Source: Pseudomonas sp. LFM046
GTDB lineage: Bacteria > Pseudomonadota > Gammaproteobacteria > Pseudomonadales > Pseudomonadaceae
Length of the DNA: 64,000 nucleotides
Reading direction: 5' to 3'
NCBI RefSeq assembly: GCF_000949385.2
Contig: NZ_JYKO02000001.1
Location: 4,919,503-4,983,502, forward strand
A model generated the notes under the pieces. That model did not search any database. It saw only the letters and a list, made by a program, of their open reading frames with translations, and was not told the DNA's origin. The translations under genes and the position numbers were made by a program. This document shows, piece after piece, positions 17,873 to 26,165 of this stretch (position 1 is its first letter; every line of letters begins with the position of its first letter).

Positions 17873-18774
17873 GGCTGGCTCGGGCTCTTCGCGGTCGGTG
17901 CCGGTGCCGGTGCCGAAGGATAGAAGCCGGCGGACAGCGCGGCTATGCCATCAGGCACGCGCGGCCCCAGCCCGCCCACCAGCAGGGTCGGGTCAAGGCT
18001 GAGCAGGCGACCCTCACGCGCCGCGCGGGTGGCGGCCAGGGCGGGGCTCTGCTGGAGCAATGCGTCGCGGGCGGCCTCGCCTTCCAGGCGGCGATCGGCG
18101 ATCACCACCACATCCGGATCCAGGGCGGCCAGGGCTTCACTGGAGATGGCCTTATAGCCTTGGTGATCAGTCAGGTTCTGCCCTCCTGCACGCTGGATCA
18201 GCCAGGCTGCTGCGGTGTCCTTGCCCGCCGCCTGCGGACCGCTGCCGGCATGGCCAAGGAGGAAGAGTACCCGCGGGGACTTCTGGGTCCGCTGGACCTG
18301 GCTGACCCATTCGGCCTGGTGTTCGAGACGCTGGCGGTAGTCAGCAAGCGCCTGGTCGGCACGCGCTTCATTACCCAGCAGGGCGCCGATCAGCTTGAGA
18401 TTCCTTTCCAGGGTTGCGAGGTCAGCCGTGGAGGCCAGACGCTCGATGCGAACGCCTGCCGCGCTGATCTGAGCCAGCACCGGCGGCGGCCCCATCTCCT
18501 CGGTGCCGACCAGAATATCCGGGCGCAACGACAGAATGCCCTCTGCCGCCAGCTGCCGCTGGTAGCCGACGCTCGACAGCGCTTTCAATGCCTCGGGGTG
18601 CTGGCTGGTGGTATCCACGCCCACCAGTTTGTCCTGTCCGCCCAAGGCCACGACCCACTCACTGACCGAGCCACCCGCGCTGACCCAGCGCTGGGGAAGC
18701 GCCTCGGCCATGGCGGCCTGATGGGAAAACAGCATGCCCACGCAAAGGCTGGCGACACCGACAAATAGACGCAT
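17869..18774 (-). CDS. phuT: PhuT, periplasmic haem-binding protein
   Basis: PhuT captures haem in the periplasm and hands it to PhuUV. The 301-residue product has a signal peptide ending near AMA (residues 21-23) and a two-lobed siderophore/haem-binding fold. Y71 in SVGYQRQL corresponds in position to the haem-ligating tyrosine described for P. aeruginosa PhuT. The start MRLFVG at 18774 is preferred because GGAG lies nine bases upstream; an in-frame ATG 15 bases earlier overlaps that site. The C-terminus has a short Pro/Ala-rich tail. It overlaps phuU by four bases. Confidence 0.94.
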   Translation of the reverse strand: MRLFVGVASLCVGMLFSHQAAMAEALPQRWVSAGGSVSEWVVALGGQDKLVGVDTTSQHPEALKALSSVGYQRQLAAEGILSLRPDILVGTEEMGPPPVLAQISAAGVRIERLASTADLATLERNLKLIGALLGNEARADQALADYRQRLEHQAEWVSQVQRTQKSPRVLFLLGHAGSGPQAAGKDTAAAWLIQRAGGQNLTDHQGYKAISSEALAALDPDVVVIADRRLEGEAARDALLQQSPALAATRAAREGRLLSLDPTLLVGGLGPRVPDGIAALSAGFYPSAPAPAPTAKSPSQP

Positions 18775-18806
18775 CAAGTACAACTCCATCGCTGACTGCG
18801 GGAAAC

Positions 18807-18836
18807 GCCTACGCCCTGCGGTCACAGGGCGTAGGC
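18807..18836 (-). repeat. strong hairpin between phuS and phuT
   Basis: A perfect 12-bp stem (18807-18818 with 18825-18836) and six-base loop lie in the 99-base phuS-phuT gap; more GC-rich inverted sequence follows around 18838-18872. There is no U-run on the minus strand. It could attenuate or stabilise part of the operon mRNA; function is not shown. Confidence 0.55.
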
Positions 18837-18873
18837 CGGGGCCGGGGCACGCACGCCCCGTGGCGACTCGAAC

Positions 18874-19938
18874 TCAGATCGCCGGGGCGTGCTCCGCCAG
18901 TGCTCGCCAGTCTTCCCGCTCAGGAATACCGGGTTTGCGGGCGCCGAACAATTGCACCACCAATTGGCCTTGCGCGTCGAAAGCTTCCCAGCTGGTGATC
19001 ACACCGTCGGTACTGGGCTTGCGCACGCGCCAGAGCTCGGTCACGCCAGCGGTCTGCAGGTGCAGGTTGAACTCCGGATCAAGCACGTTGAACCAAGTGT
19101 CCAGCCACTTGAGGCTGCTGACCGTGCCGCTGTGAATCTGGATGCAGTGCTGGTTGCCGACGAACACCATGATCGGCACCTGGCGCTCGCCGGCCTCTTC
19201 CATCAGGCGCGGCAGCTCGGCGATGTCCAGCCGCTCCGCCCATTGGCTGCCCGCCAGGCGCAGGGCCTGGGTCCGCTCGGCGCCGTGTTTCTTCAGCAGG
19301 GCAAAGAAATGGTGGGTGTCCTTGAGGGCAGCCCAGCCTTCCCGCAGTGCGGTGACATCGATCTCCGCGTCAGGCTTGGCCTGGGCGGACTCGGACTGAG
19401 GCACCAGACCGAGTTCGGCCGTCTGCTCTTCGGCGCGGAAGCGCTCCACCAGCGGCTCCCAGGCTGCGAGATCGCTGTCGCCGGTGAGAAAGACCTTGTG
19501 CGCCGCAGTGCCCTGCTTGTCGAAGATCTGGATGCTGCGCTGAGTCCCGCGCGGGGTTTCCTCTGCCACCGCGAACACGCTGGACCAGCCCGTCAGGAAC
19601 AGGCGCAGGTCGATGTCAGCCGACACCACCAGGCCCATCTGGCCGTTGGCCGCCACCGAAACCTCACGGTAGTAACCCTTGCGCTCGTGGACGCAATGCT
19701 CGTTACGGGTCAGCGCCATGATGTAACCCAGCTCGCCCAGGGCCGGCAGCAGAGCGGACCACTCAGGGCGCAGGCGCACCGCGTCGACGCCCAGGCGGCT
19801 GGCGGTCAGCTCGGCCTCGCTGACGTCCAGGCACTGGGCCGCATCGCGGGCACGCAGGCGCGGCTGCTCGGAACGCAGCGTCTGCCAGGCCTGATAGAGA
19901 GGAGATACCTGGCTGGGCATCGGGGATTGCAGGCTCAT
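18874..19938 (-). CDS. phuS: PhuS, cytoplasmic haem-trafficking protein
   Basis: PhuS receives imported haem and passes it to haem oxygenase. The 354-residue protein has the two tandem HemS/ChuX-like halves of the family. The haem-ligand histidines H209 and H210 of P. aeruginosa PhuS are present in KDTHHFFALLKKHG; position 212, a third histidine implicated there, is phenylalanine here. An AAGGAGC Shine-Dalgarno precedes the ATG. It lies 17 bases after tonB and 99 bases before phuT, with a hairpin in that gap. Confidence 0.93.
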   Translation of the reverse strand: MSLQSPMPSQVSPLYQAWQTLRSEQPRLRARDAAQCLDVSEAELTASRLGVDAVRLRPEWSALLPALGELGYIMALTRNEHCVHERKGYYREVSVAANGQMGLVVSADIDLRLFLTGWSSVFAVAEETPRGTQRSIQIFDKQGTAAHKVFLTGDSDLAAWEPLVERFRAEEQTAELGLVPQSESAQAKPDAEIDVTALREGWAALKDTHHFFALLKKHGAERTQALRLAGSQWAERLDIAELPRLMEEAGERQVPIMVFVGNQHCIQIHSGTVSSLKWLDTWFNVLDPEFNLHLQTAGVTELWRVRKPSTDGVITSWEAFDAQGQLVVQLFGARKPGIPEREDWRALAEHAPAI

Positions 19939-19955
19939 CTGAAGCTCCTTGTGAT

Positions 19956-20666
19956 TCAGCGACTCGCCGAGAGGGCGAACTCAATGGGAATGTGCACGCG
20001 GCTGGGCACCGGCTGGCCGTCCTGGGTTTCAGGTCGGAAACGCCATCCGGCAACCGCGTCCAGGGCCGATCGATCCAGGCTTTCCACACCGGACGAGCGA
20101 AGCAACCTCGCCTCCAGCAAGCGCCCCTGGGCATCAAGGCGAACCTCCACCAGGACCTGCCCCTGCTGATTGCGACGCCTCGCCTGGGCCGGATAGACCG
20201 GCGACCTGGGGGGCGTGAGGAAGGCCGGCTCGCGGCTGAACACCTCAGTGACCACCGGCTTGGCCGGGGCTGGCCGCGCACTGGCGACCGAGCGACGCTC
20301 CACCTCGTCGGATGACGTGGCTGCTGCCACGGGCTGCGGCTTGGTCGGCGAGCTGGGCCGAGGTTTTGCCGGCTCGGTACGTGCAATGGCAATGGCCTGC
20401 TCCACCTTCGGCTCGCTGCTCGAGGCGGGCCTTGCTGCCTCCGGCCTCGGCTTGCTCGCCCCCAAAGGCCTTGGTGCCGGCCGTGGCGCCTGGGTCGGCT
20501 GCGCCATCGCCGGCACCTGAACGGGCTCGGGGTTTACCAGTTGGATCACGATCGGCATTGGTGTTTCCAGGGCCGCGCCTGCCTCTGCCCGCATGTCATG
20601 CAGGAACCACCCCACGCCAGCATGCACTGCCAGGGAAAGGCCGAAATAGAGGGGGAAACGTGGCAT
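19956..20666 (-). CDS. TonB-family energy transducer in the haem operon
   Basis: This 236-residue TonB-like protein has an N-terminal signal anchor (residues 5-23, PLYFGLSLAVHAGVGWFLH), a long Pro/Ala/Lys-rich periplasmic spacer (about 45-140) and a C-terminal TonB domain (YPAQARRRNQQGQVLVEVRL, then SLDRSALDAVAGWRFRP). TonB links the inner-membrane proton gradient to outer-membrane receptors. As first gene of the phu operon, divergent from the receptor phuR and sharing its Fur-type control region, it is probably dedicated to haem uptake. The PAO1 phu operon as I recall it starts with phuS and has no tonB here. Confidence 0.9.
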   Translation of the reverse strand: MPRFPLYFGLSLAVHAGVGWFLHDMRAEAGAALETPMPIVIQLVNPEPVQVPAMAQPTQAPRPAPRPLGASKPRPEAARPASSSEPKVEQAIAIARTEPAKPRPSSPTKPQPVAAATSSDEVERRSVASARPAPAKPVVTEVFSREPAFLTPPRSPVYPAQARRRNQQGQVLVEVRLDAQGRLLEARLLRSSGVESLDRSALDAVAGWRFRPETQDGQPVPSRVHIPIEFALSASR

Positions 20667-20682
20667 CGTGGCTCGTCATCTT

Positions 20683-20717
20683 CAAATGCAAATTCATTTG
20701 ATAATTATTTGCATTTG
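20683..20717. promoter_or_regulatory. Fur-type palindrome between tonB-phuSTUVW and phuR
   Basis: CAAATGCAAAT (20683-20693) and ATTTGCATTTG (20707-20717) form a perfect 11-bp inverted repeat around TCATTTGATAATT. Overlapping hexamer matches to the Fur consensus (GATAAT and its complement variants) suggest one or two Fur dimers. It lies 17 bases upstream of the tonB ATG and about 170 bases upstream of phuR, so it may cover both promoters. Confidence 0.75.
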
Positions 20718-20890
20718 ACTGTCAATGTCATTATGTTCCAACCCCGATATCAACCTGCGATCACCAGCAACACCGACGAACGAGCCTTCAATAACCGCGA
20801 ACATCGCGGAACCTAGCCCCTTCATAGCCGGCAGCGAACCGGCGCCTCCAATCGGTTTCTGGTACGCCTCTGCAATCGGGAGTGTCCCCC

Positions 20891-23188
20891 ATGGCGCTGC
20901 GTCCGCCCTTTGCCCGTAGATCCGGGCTTGCCTTGCTGCTGCTCTGCCCATCCCTTGCCCTGGCCGCCGAGAAGGCCGCCACCCAGTTCGACACCATGAC
21001 GGTGACCGCCACCCGCAGCGAGCAGCGCCTCGACGAGGTACCGAGCACGGTCTCGGTCCAGACCGAACGCGATATCGACCAGAAGAACGTGAACAACATC
21101 CGCGATCTGGTGCGCTACGAGCCGGGCGTTTCGGTGAGCGGCACGGGCAGCCGCTTCGGCCTTTCCGGCTTCACCATCCGTGGCATCGGCGGCAATCGGG
21201 TCCTGACCCAGGTGGACGGCGTCTCCGTGCCGGACGCATTCAACTTCGGTCCATTCCTCAACGCCCAGCGCAATTACATCGACCCGGACATCGTCAAGCA
21301 GGTGGAGATCATCCGGGGCCCGGCGTCCTCCCTTTATGGCAGCGACGCGATTGGCGGCGCGGTCAGCTTCCTGACCAAGGATGCCGCCGACTACCTGGAC
21401 GAAGGCGATGACGCCTACGCCCGCCTGAAGACCGGCTACAGCAGCGCCGACAACAGCTGGTTGCGCAGCGCTACCTTCGCCGGCCGCCAGGGCTCACTGG
21501 ATGGCGTCCTCCACCTCGGCCGACGCAGCGGCGAAGAAGTCGAAACCTTTGGCGGTGCCGGAGGTGCGGGCAAGGGCCGCGAAGAAGCCAACCCGCAGGA
21601 CTTCACCACCGACAACCTGTTGGCCAAGGTCGGCTGGAACTATGCCGGCAATGATCGCCTGCAACTCAGTTACGAGCGCTTCGAGAACAATGTGGACACC
21701 CGCGTGCTCAGCGACGCCTCGGTCCTCACCTCCACCGCCCTGGGCGGCGGCATGTTCAGCAACGCCCTGACCGCCGCCAGCAACGCCAAGGACAGCACCG
21801 ACCGCGAACGCATCAGCCTGGAGCATCAGCTGGAACTGAACGCGGCCTTCGCCGACCAGCTCAAATGGCAGCTCAGCCACCAGGACAGCGAGATTCGCCA
21901 GCAGACCTTCAACAACCGCTTCAGCTGGGTGGCATTCAACACCAACCCGGTGCCGCCTGCCTCGGCCTTCGAGCGCCTGCGCACCCGGGATTCGGTCTAC
22001 GAAGAGAAGCTCTGGGCCTTCAACAGCCAGCTGGACAAGCACTTCGCCCTCGGTAGCACCCAGCATCACGTGATCTATGGTGTCGATCTCAAGCGCCTGG
22101 AAAGCAGCGACCTGCGCAAGGGCAATGAATTCCGCGTCAGCACCGGCCAACCTCTGCCACCCGCATTCGGCGCGGAAACCTTCCCGTTGAGCGATTTCCC
22201 CGACCCGGTCACCCACGAATACGCCCTGTTCGCCCAGGACAGCATCGAAATCGGCCGCTGGACCCTCCTACCGGGCCTGCGTTACGACTACTACGAGCTC
22301 AAGCCTCACGTAACCCCGGAATACCTGAACAGCAATCCTGTCGACCGCAATCCGTCCGACTTCGACGACCATGCCCTGTCGCCCAAGCTCGGCGTCACCT
22401 ATCGGCTGGATGACGCCCACAGCCTCTACGGCCAGTACGCCGCCGGCTTCAAGGCGCCGGAGCCTGTGGATATCTTCGGTGAATTCGTCAACACCGCGAT
22501 GGGCTACCAGAACATCGCCAACCCGCGCCTGAAGCCGGAAACCAGTGACAGCTACGAGATCGGCCTGCGCGGCAAGTACGACACCGGCAGCTTCGGCGTG
22601 GCGCTGTTCTACAACCGTTACGAAGACTTCATCGACCAGGTGACCATTCCCGATCCGACGGGTAACAACCTGCTCACCTTCCAGTCGCAGAACCTGAACA
22701 AGGTGACCATTCGCGGTGCCGAAGCACGGGGAGAGCTCTTTCTCGACAGCTTTGGGCTACCCGTCGGTACCCGCCTGCTGGGCACCATCGCCTATGCCCG
22801 CGGCAAGAATGAGGAAACCGGTGAGCCGATCAACAGCATCGATCCGCTCAATGCGGTCATCGGTCTGGGCTACGCCGAGCCGAGCGGCAAGTTCGGCGGC
22901 GACCTGGCCTGGACCCTGGTCCAGGCCAAGGACCGCATCGACCAGACGAACAACGCCAGCCTGCGCATCAACGAGCAGTTCGCCACACCCGGCTACGGCA
23001 CCCTGGACCTGAATACCTGGTGGCAGGTCACCGAGGCCCTCTCGGTAAATGCCGGACTGTTCAACCTGACCGACAAGCAGTACTGGCAGTGGGGCGACGT
23101 CCAGGGCCTGGACGCCGACAGCCGCAGCCTGGGCCGCTTCACCCAGCCGGGCCGCAATGTTTCAGTCAACCTGGTCTGGGAGATCTGA
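20891..23188 (+). CDS. phuR: PhuR, TonB-dependent outer-membrane haem receptor
   Basis: This 765-residue TonB-dependent receptor for haem or haemoprotein has a signal peptide ending near residue 25, a TonB box (DTMTVTATR), a plug domain to about residue 160 and a 22-strand barrel ending in the aromatic-type terminus NLVWEI. The FRAP/NPxL haem-receptor motifs appear as GFKAP and NPRL. Y539, just before NPRL, is a candidate axial haem ligand. The plug lacks any histidine. A GTG at 20882 is in frame; ATG 20891 is chosen because GGGAG lies eight bases before it. It is divergent from tonB-phuS. Confidence 0.93.
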   Translation: MALRPPFARRSGLALLLLCPSLALAAEKAATQFDTMTVTATRSEQRLDEVPSTVSVQTERDIDQKNVNNIRDLVRYEPGVSVSGTGSRFGLSGFTIRGIGGNRVLTQVDGVSVPDAFNFGPFLNAQRNYIDPDIVKQVEIIRGPASSLYGSDAIGGAVSFLTKDAADYLDEGDDAYARLKTGYSSADNSWLRSATFAGRQGSLDGVLHLGRRSGEEVETFGGAGGAGKGREEANPQDFTTDNLLAKVGWNYAGNDRLQLSYERFENNVDTRVLSDASVLTSTALGGGMFSNALTAASNAKDSTDRERISLEHQLELNAAFADQLKWQLSHQDSEIRQQTFNNRFSWVAFNTNPVPPASAFERLRTRDSVYEEKLWAFNSQLDKHFALGSTQHHVIYGVDLKRLESSDLRKGNEFRVSTGQPLPPAFGAETFPLSDFPDPVTHEYALFAQDSIEIGRWTLLPGLRYDYYELKPHVTPEYLNSNPVDRNPSDFDDHALSPKLGVTYRLDDAHSLYGQYAAGFKAPEPVDIFGEFVNTAMGYQNIANPRLKPETSDSYEIGLRGKYDTGSFGVALFYNRYEDFIDQVTIPDPTGNNLLTFQSQNLNKVTIRGAEARGELFLDSFGLPVGTRLLGTIAYARGKNEETGEPINSIDPLNAVIGLGYAEPSGKFGGDLAWTLVQAKDRIDQTNNASLRINEQFATPGYGTLDLNTWWQVTEALSVNAGLFNLTDKQYWQWGDVQGLDADSRSLGRFTQPGRNVSVNLVWEI

Positions 23189-23216
23189 GAACCTGTTCAG
23201 CACAGGGATGTGCCCC

Positions 23217-23245
23217 TTGGGCAAGCCACGGCGGCGCGCGATAAT
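23217..23245 (+). promoter_or_regulatory. candidate promoter of the Rieske-protein gene
   Basis: TTGGGC (23217-23222), a 17-base spacer and GATAAT (23240-23245) lie 24 bases before the ATG at 23269. Confidence 0.45.
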
Positions 23246-23268
23246 GCGCGCCTGCCGTGGAGATACCG

Positions 23269-23592
23269 ATGATCCTGCTCTGTCGCCCCGACGACCTGGC
23301 CGAAGGCCAAAGCCGGGGCTTTACCGTTGATGACCTGAAAATCCTGCTGGTGCGCCGGCAAGGGCGGGTCCATGCCTACGTGAACAGTTGCCCGCACCGG
23401 GGCATTCCGCTGGATTGGGTGCCGAACCAGTTTCTCGACCACAGCGGCAGCCTGATCCAGTGCGCCACCCACGGCGCACTGTTCCTGATCGAGTCGGGGG
23501 AATGCGTGACCGGGCCCTGTGTCGGCGAGGCCCTGGACCCGGTGGCCATCCGCGAAGACGCCCACGGCATCTGGCTGGACGACGACGCCTGA
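23269..23592 (+). CDS. Rieske [2Fe-2S] ferredoxin-like protein
   Basis: This 107-residue stand-alone Rieske-domain protein has cluster ligands in CPHRG (C-x-H) and CATHG (C-x-x-H), the canonical two-Cys, two-His set. It has no signal peptide, so it should be a cytoplasmic electron carrier or small oxygenase-type ferredoxin; the partner is unknown. ATG 23269 is preceded by GGAG; a GTG 12 bases earlier is not supported. It ends three bases from the stop of convergent sfsA. Confidence 0.9.
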   Translation: MILLCRPDDLAEGQSRGFTVDDLKILLVRRQGRVHAYVNSCPHRGIPLDWVPNQFLDHSGSLIQCATHGALFLIESGECVTGPCVGEALDPVAIREDAHGIWLDDDA

Positions 23593-23595
23593 GGC

Positions 23596-24303
23596 TCAGA
23601 GCCTCACGTCGAGGCGGCGACTGACGCGGATTTCCTCGTGGGTCAGCTCCACCCCGTAGGCCAGCACTTCCACACCGGCGGAAACCGCCTCACGCAGTAC
23701 CGCCGAATAGGCCGGGTCGATTTCGTCCGCTGTCCGCACCGCTTCGATCCCCGAGAGATTGACGCAGTAGAGCTGCACGGCCCGAACACCAGCACGGGCC
23801 AGGGCGGCCAGTTCGCGCAGGTGCTTGCTACCGCGTTGGGTGACCGCATCGGGGAAAGCCGCCACGGACGTGCCATCGAAGCCCAGGGTGACGCTCTTCA
23901 CCTCGACGAAGGCCGGACCATCGGCGAAGTCCAGACGGAAGTCGGCGCGGCTGTTCTCCAGTCCGTAGGCGACTTCCCGTTTCAACGCGCTGAATCCCTC
24001 CAGCTCGGTGATCACCCCCGCCTTGAGCGCCTCTTCTACCAGCGCATTGGCCCGAGCCGTATTGACACAGGCAAGGCGACCCTGGGGCGTCTCGGTGATT
24101 TCCCAGGTGCCGGGCAGTTTGCGCTTGGGGTCGCTGGAGCGACTGAACCAGACCCGGCAGCCCTCGCTCATGCAATTGAGCATGGAGCCGGTGTTGGGAC
24201 AGTGGATAGTCAGTTGCTCGCCACTGACCGTCTCGATATCCGCGAGGAAGCGCTTGTAGCGCTTCAGCAGCCTGCCCTCCTCCAGGGCCAGGGCGAATCT
24301 CAC
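23596..24303 (-). CDS. sfsA: DNA/RNA nuclease SfsA (sugar fermentation stimulation protein)
   Basis: SfsA family proteins have an OB-fold and a PD-(D/E)XK-like nuclease domain; the gene was first found as a stimulator of maltose metabolism in E. coli. The 235-residue product shows [29 protein letters not shown], and [11 protein letters not shown], where E and K form part of the presumed active site. GTG 24303 (VRFALALEE) is the start, overlapping the stop of the upstream aminotransferase gene by four bases (GTGA). The open frame extends further upstream but is then antisense or shadow sequence in the aminotransferase. Confidence 0.93.
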   Translation of the reverse strand: MRFALALEEGRLLKRYKRFLADIETVSGEQLTIHCPNTGSMLNCMSEGCRVWFSRSSDPKRKLPGTWEITETPQGRLACVNTARANALVEEALKAGVITELEGFSALKREVAYGLENSRADFRLDFADGPAFVEVKSVTLGFDGTSVAAFPDAVTQRGSKHLRELAALARAGVRAVQLYCVNLSGIEAVRTADEIDPAYSAVLREAVSAGVEVLAYGVELTHEEIRVSRRLDVRL

Positions 24304-25475
24304 CGGTCTGCCCAGGTCTTCAGGCCACGGGCCAGGCGCTGCACCGCCTCTTCCAGGCGCGGCAGGCTCTGGGTATAGGCGAAGCGCACATGCTGGCCGG
24401 CCAGATGACGCCCGAAGTCCAGGCCCGGCGTGAAGGCCAGGTGCTCGGTCTCGATGAAATGGCGGCAGAAGGCGTAGGCATCGCCCCCGAAGGCGGAAAT
24501 GTCTGCATAAAGATAGAAGGCGCCTTCCGGCTCCACGGCGATCCGGAAGCCCAGATCGCGCAAGGCCGGCAGCAGGTAGTCCCGGCGCCGGGCGAATTCT
24601 TCGCGGCGCTGCTCGAGGATTTCCAGGGTCTGAGGCTGGAAGCAGGCCAGGGCCGCGTGCTGGGCCATCGATGGCGCGCTGATGTAGAGGTTCTGCGCCA
24701 GCTTTTCCAGCTCCGGCACGGCGTCCAGCGGCGCCACCAGCCACCCCAGGCGCCAGCCGGTCATGCCGAAGTACTTGGAGAAGCTGTTCAGGACGAACGC
24801 ATCGTCATCCACTTCCAGCACGCTGCTGGCGTCCATGCCGTACGTGAGGCCGTGGTAGATCTCGTCAACCACCAGATGACCGCCACGCTCCTTGAGGGTT
24901 CGGGACAGCTCCGCCAGTTCGTCGGCATGCAGCACGGTGCCGGTCGGGTTGGCCGGCGAGGCCACCAGCGCACCCACGCTGTCGGAATCCCAGTACCGTT
25001 CGACCAATTGCGGGGTCAACTGATAGCGGGTCTCGGGGCCCACCGGAACCAGTTGGGCCGCACCTTCCACCAGGCGCAGGAAGTGGCGGTTGCAGGGATA
25101 GCCGGGGTCGGCAAGGAGCCAGTGCCGGCCCGGATCCACCAGCAGGCTGCTGGCCAGGAGCAGCGCACCCGAACCGCCGGGGGTGATGAGAATGCGATCT
25201 GGGTCTATGTTCAACCGATAGCGTGATGCGTAGAAGCTGGCGATCGCCTCACGCAGTTGCGGCACACCGCGAGCGGCGGTGTAACGGGTATGCCCGGCGG
25301 CCAGGGCTGCCTGCCCGGCCTGGACGATCGGCTCGGCAGTGGTGAAGTCCGGCTCGCCGATCTCCAGGTGGATGACATCGTGACCCGCCGCCTGGAGTTC
25401 ATTGGCTCGGGCCAGCAGGGCCATGACGTGAAAGGGTTCGATGGCGCGGCTGCGCGCACTGTAGGACTGGGCCAT
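24300..25475 (-). CDS. class I/II PLP-dependent aminotransferase
   Basis: This 391-residue fold-type I aminotransferase shows HLEIGEPDF near the N-terminus, SPANPTGT in the middle, the Schiff-base lysine in [16 protein letters not shown], and an arginine for the substrate carboxylate near the end ([10 protein letters not shown]). Amino-acid specificity cannot be told from sequence; relatives include aspartate- and alanine-type enzymes. The start at 25475 (MAQSYSAR) has AAGGAAGG upstream; the frame is open to 25613 without support. It is coupled to sfsA by a four-base overlap and is divergent from dksA. Confidence 0.92.
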   Translation of the reverse strand: MAQSYSARSRAIEPFHVMALLARANELQAAGHDVIHLEIGEPDFTTAEPIVQAGQAALAAGHTRYTAARGVPQLREAIASFYASRYRLNIDPDRILITPGGSGALLLASSLLVDPGRHWLLADPGYPCNRHFLRLVEGAAQLVPVGPETRYQLTPQLVERYWDSDSVGALVASPANPTGTVLHADELAELSRTLKERGGHLVVDEIYHGLTYGMDASSVLEVDDDAFVLNSFSKYFGMTGWRLGWLVAPLDAVPELEKLAQNLYISAPSMAQHAALACFQPQTLEILEQRREEFARRRDYLLPALRDLGFRIAVEPEGAFYLYADISAFGGDAYAFCRHFIETEHLAFTPGLDFGRHLAGQHVRFAYTQSLPRLEEAVQRLARGLKTWADR

Positions 25476-25669
25476 TGGCCTTCCTTTATTAAGGCAAAGA
25501 GAGGATTCTACCCAATGGTTCCTGGACGCTGCAGCATGCGTGACGTCGGGGAGTGGCGTACCCGGATTTGATCTGGTAAGTTCGCCCGCTTGCAGCCGCA
25601 GGGCCGGCACCACCGGCGATGGACCATAATCCTGCGCAATGGATTAGAGAAAGTGAGAGGCGGCCATCC

Positions 25670-26113
25670 ATGCCCACCAACGCAAAACAACAGAGCAGCC
25701 AGTTGATTCGTGGCTTCGTGCCCTACCAAGAGACCAAGGGCGAGGAGTACATGAGCGATCGCATGCGCGCTCACTTCACCAACATCCTCAACAAGTGGAA
25801 GCTGGAGTTGATGGAAGAGGTGGACCGTACCGTGCACCACATGCAGGACGAAGCCGCCAACTTCCCCGATCCGGCCGACCGCGCCAGCCAGGAAGAAGAA
25901 TTCAGCCTGGAACTGCGTGCCCGCGACCGCGAGCGCAAGCTGATCAAGAAGATCGACGAGACCCTCCAACTGATCGAAGACAACGATTATGGCTGGTGTG
26001 ACTCCTGCGGCGTCGAGATCGGCATTCGCCGTCTGGAAGCCCGCCCCACCGCCACCCTCTGCATCGACTGCAAGACCCTGGCGGAAATCAAGGAAAAACA
26101 GCTCGGCTCCTGA
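25670..26113 (+). CDS. dksA: RNA polymerase-binding transcription factor DksA
   Basis: DksA binds the RNA polymerase secondary channel and, with ppGpp, represses rRNA promoters and activates amino-acid promoters in the stringent response. The 147-residue protein has the coiled-coil with DPADRASQEEEF at its tip (D67 and D70) and a four-cysteine zinc finger (C110, C113, C131, C134). The start MPTNAKQQSS has GAGAGG ten bases upstream; the frame is open 51 bases earlier. It is the zinc-binding form, not the Cys-less paralogue. A GC-rich hairpin separates it from gluQ. Confidence 0.97.
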   Translation: MPTNAKQQSSQLIRGFVPYQETKGEEYMSDRMRAHFTNILNKWKLELMEEVDRTVHHMQDEAANFPDPADRASQEEEFSLELRARDRERKLIKKIDETLQLIEDNDYGWCDSCGVEIGIRRLEARPTATLCIDCKTLAEIKEKQLGS

Positions 26114-26120
26114 TGCCGAA

Positions 26121-26143
26121 ACGGGGCGCCAACGGCGCCCCGT
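26121..26143 (+). terminator. hairpin between dksA and gluQ
   Basis: A ten-base perfect stem (26121-26130 with 26134-26143) with loop AAC is followed only by CGCTTTA, so read-through into gluQ is likely. In other gammaproteobacteria a similar structure uncouples the two genes; here that is inferred. Confidence 0.6.
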
Positions 26144-26165
26144 CGCTTTACAGGGCCCCGCCCCA

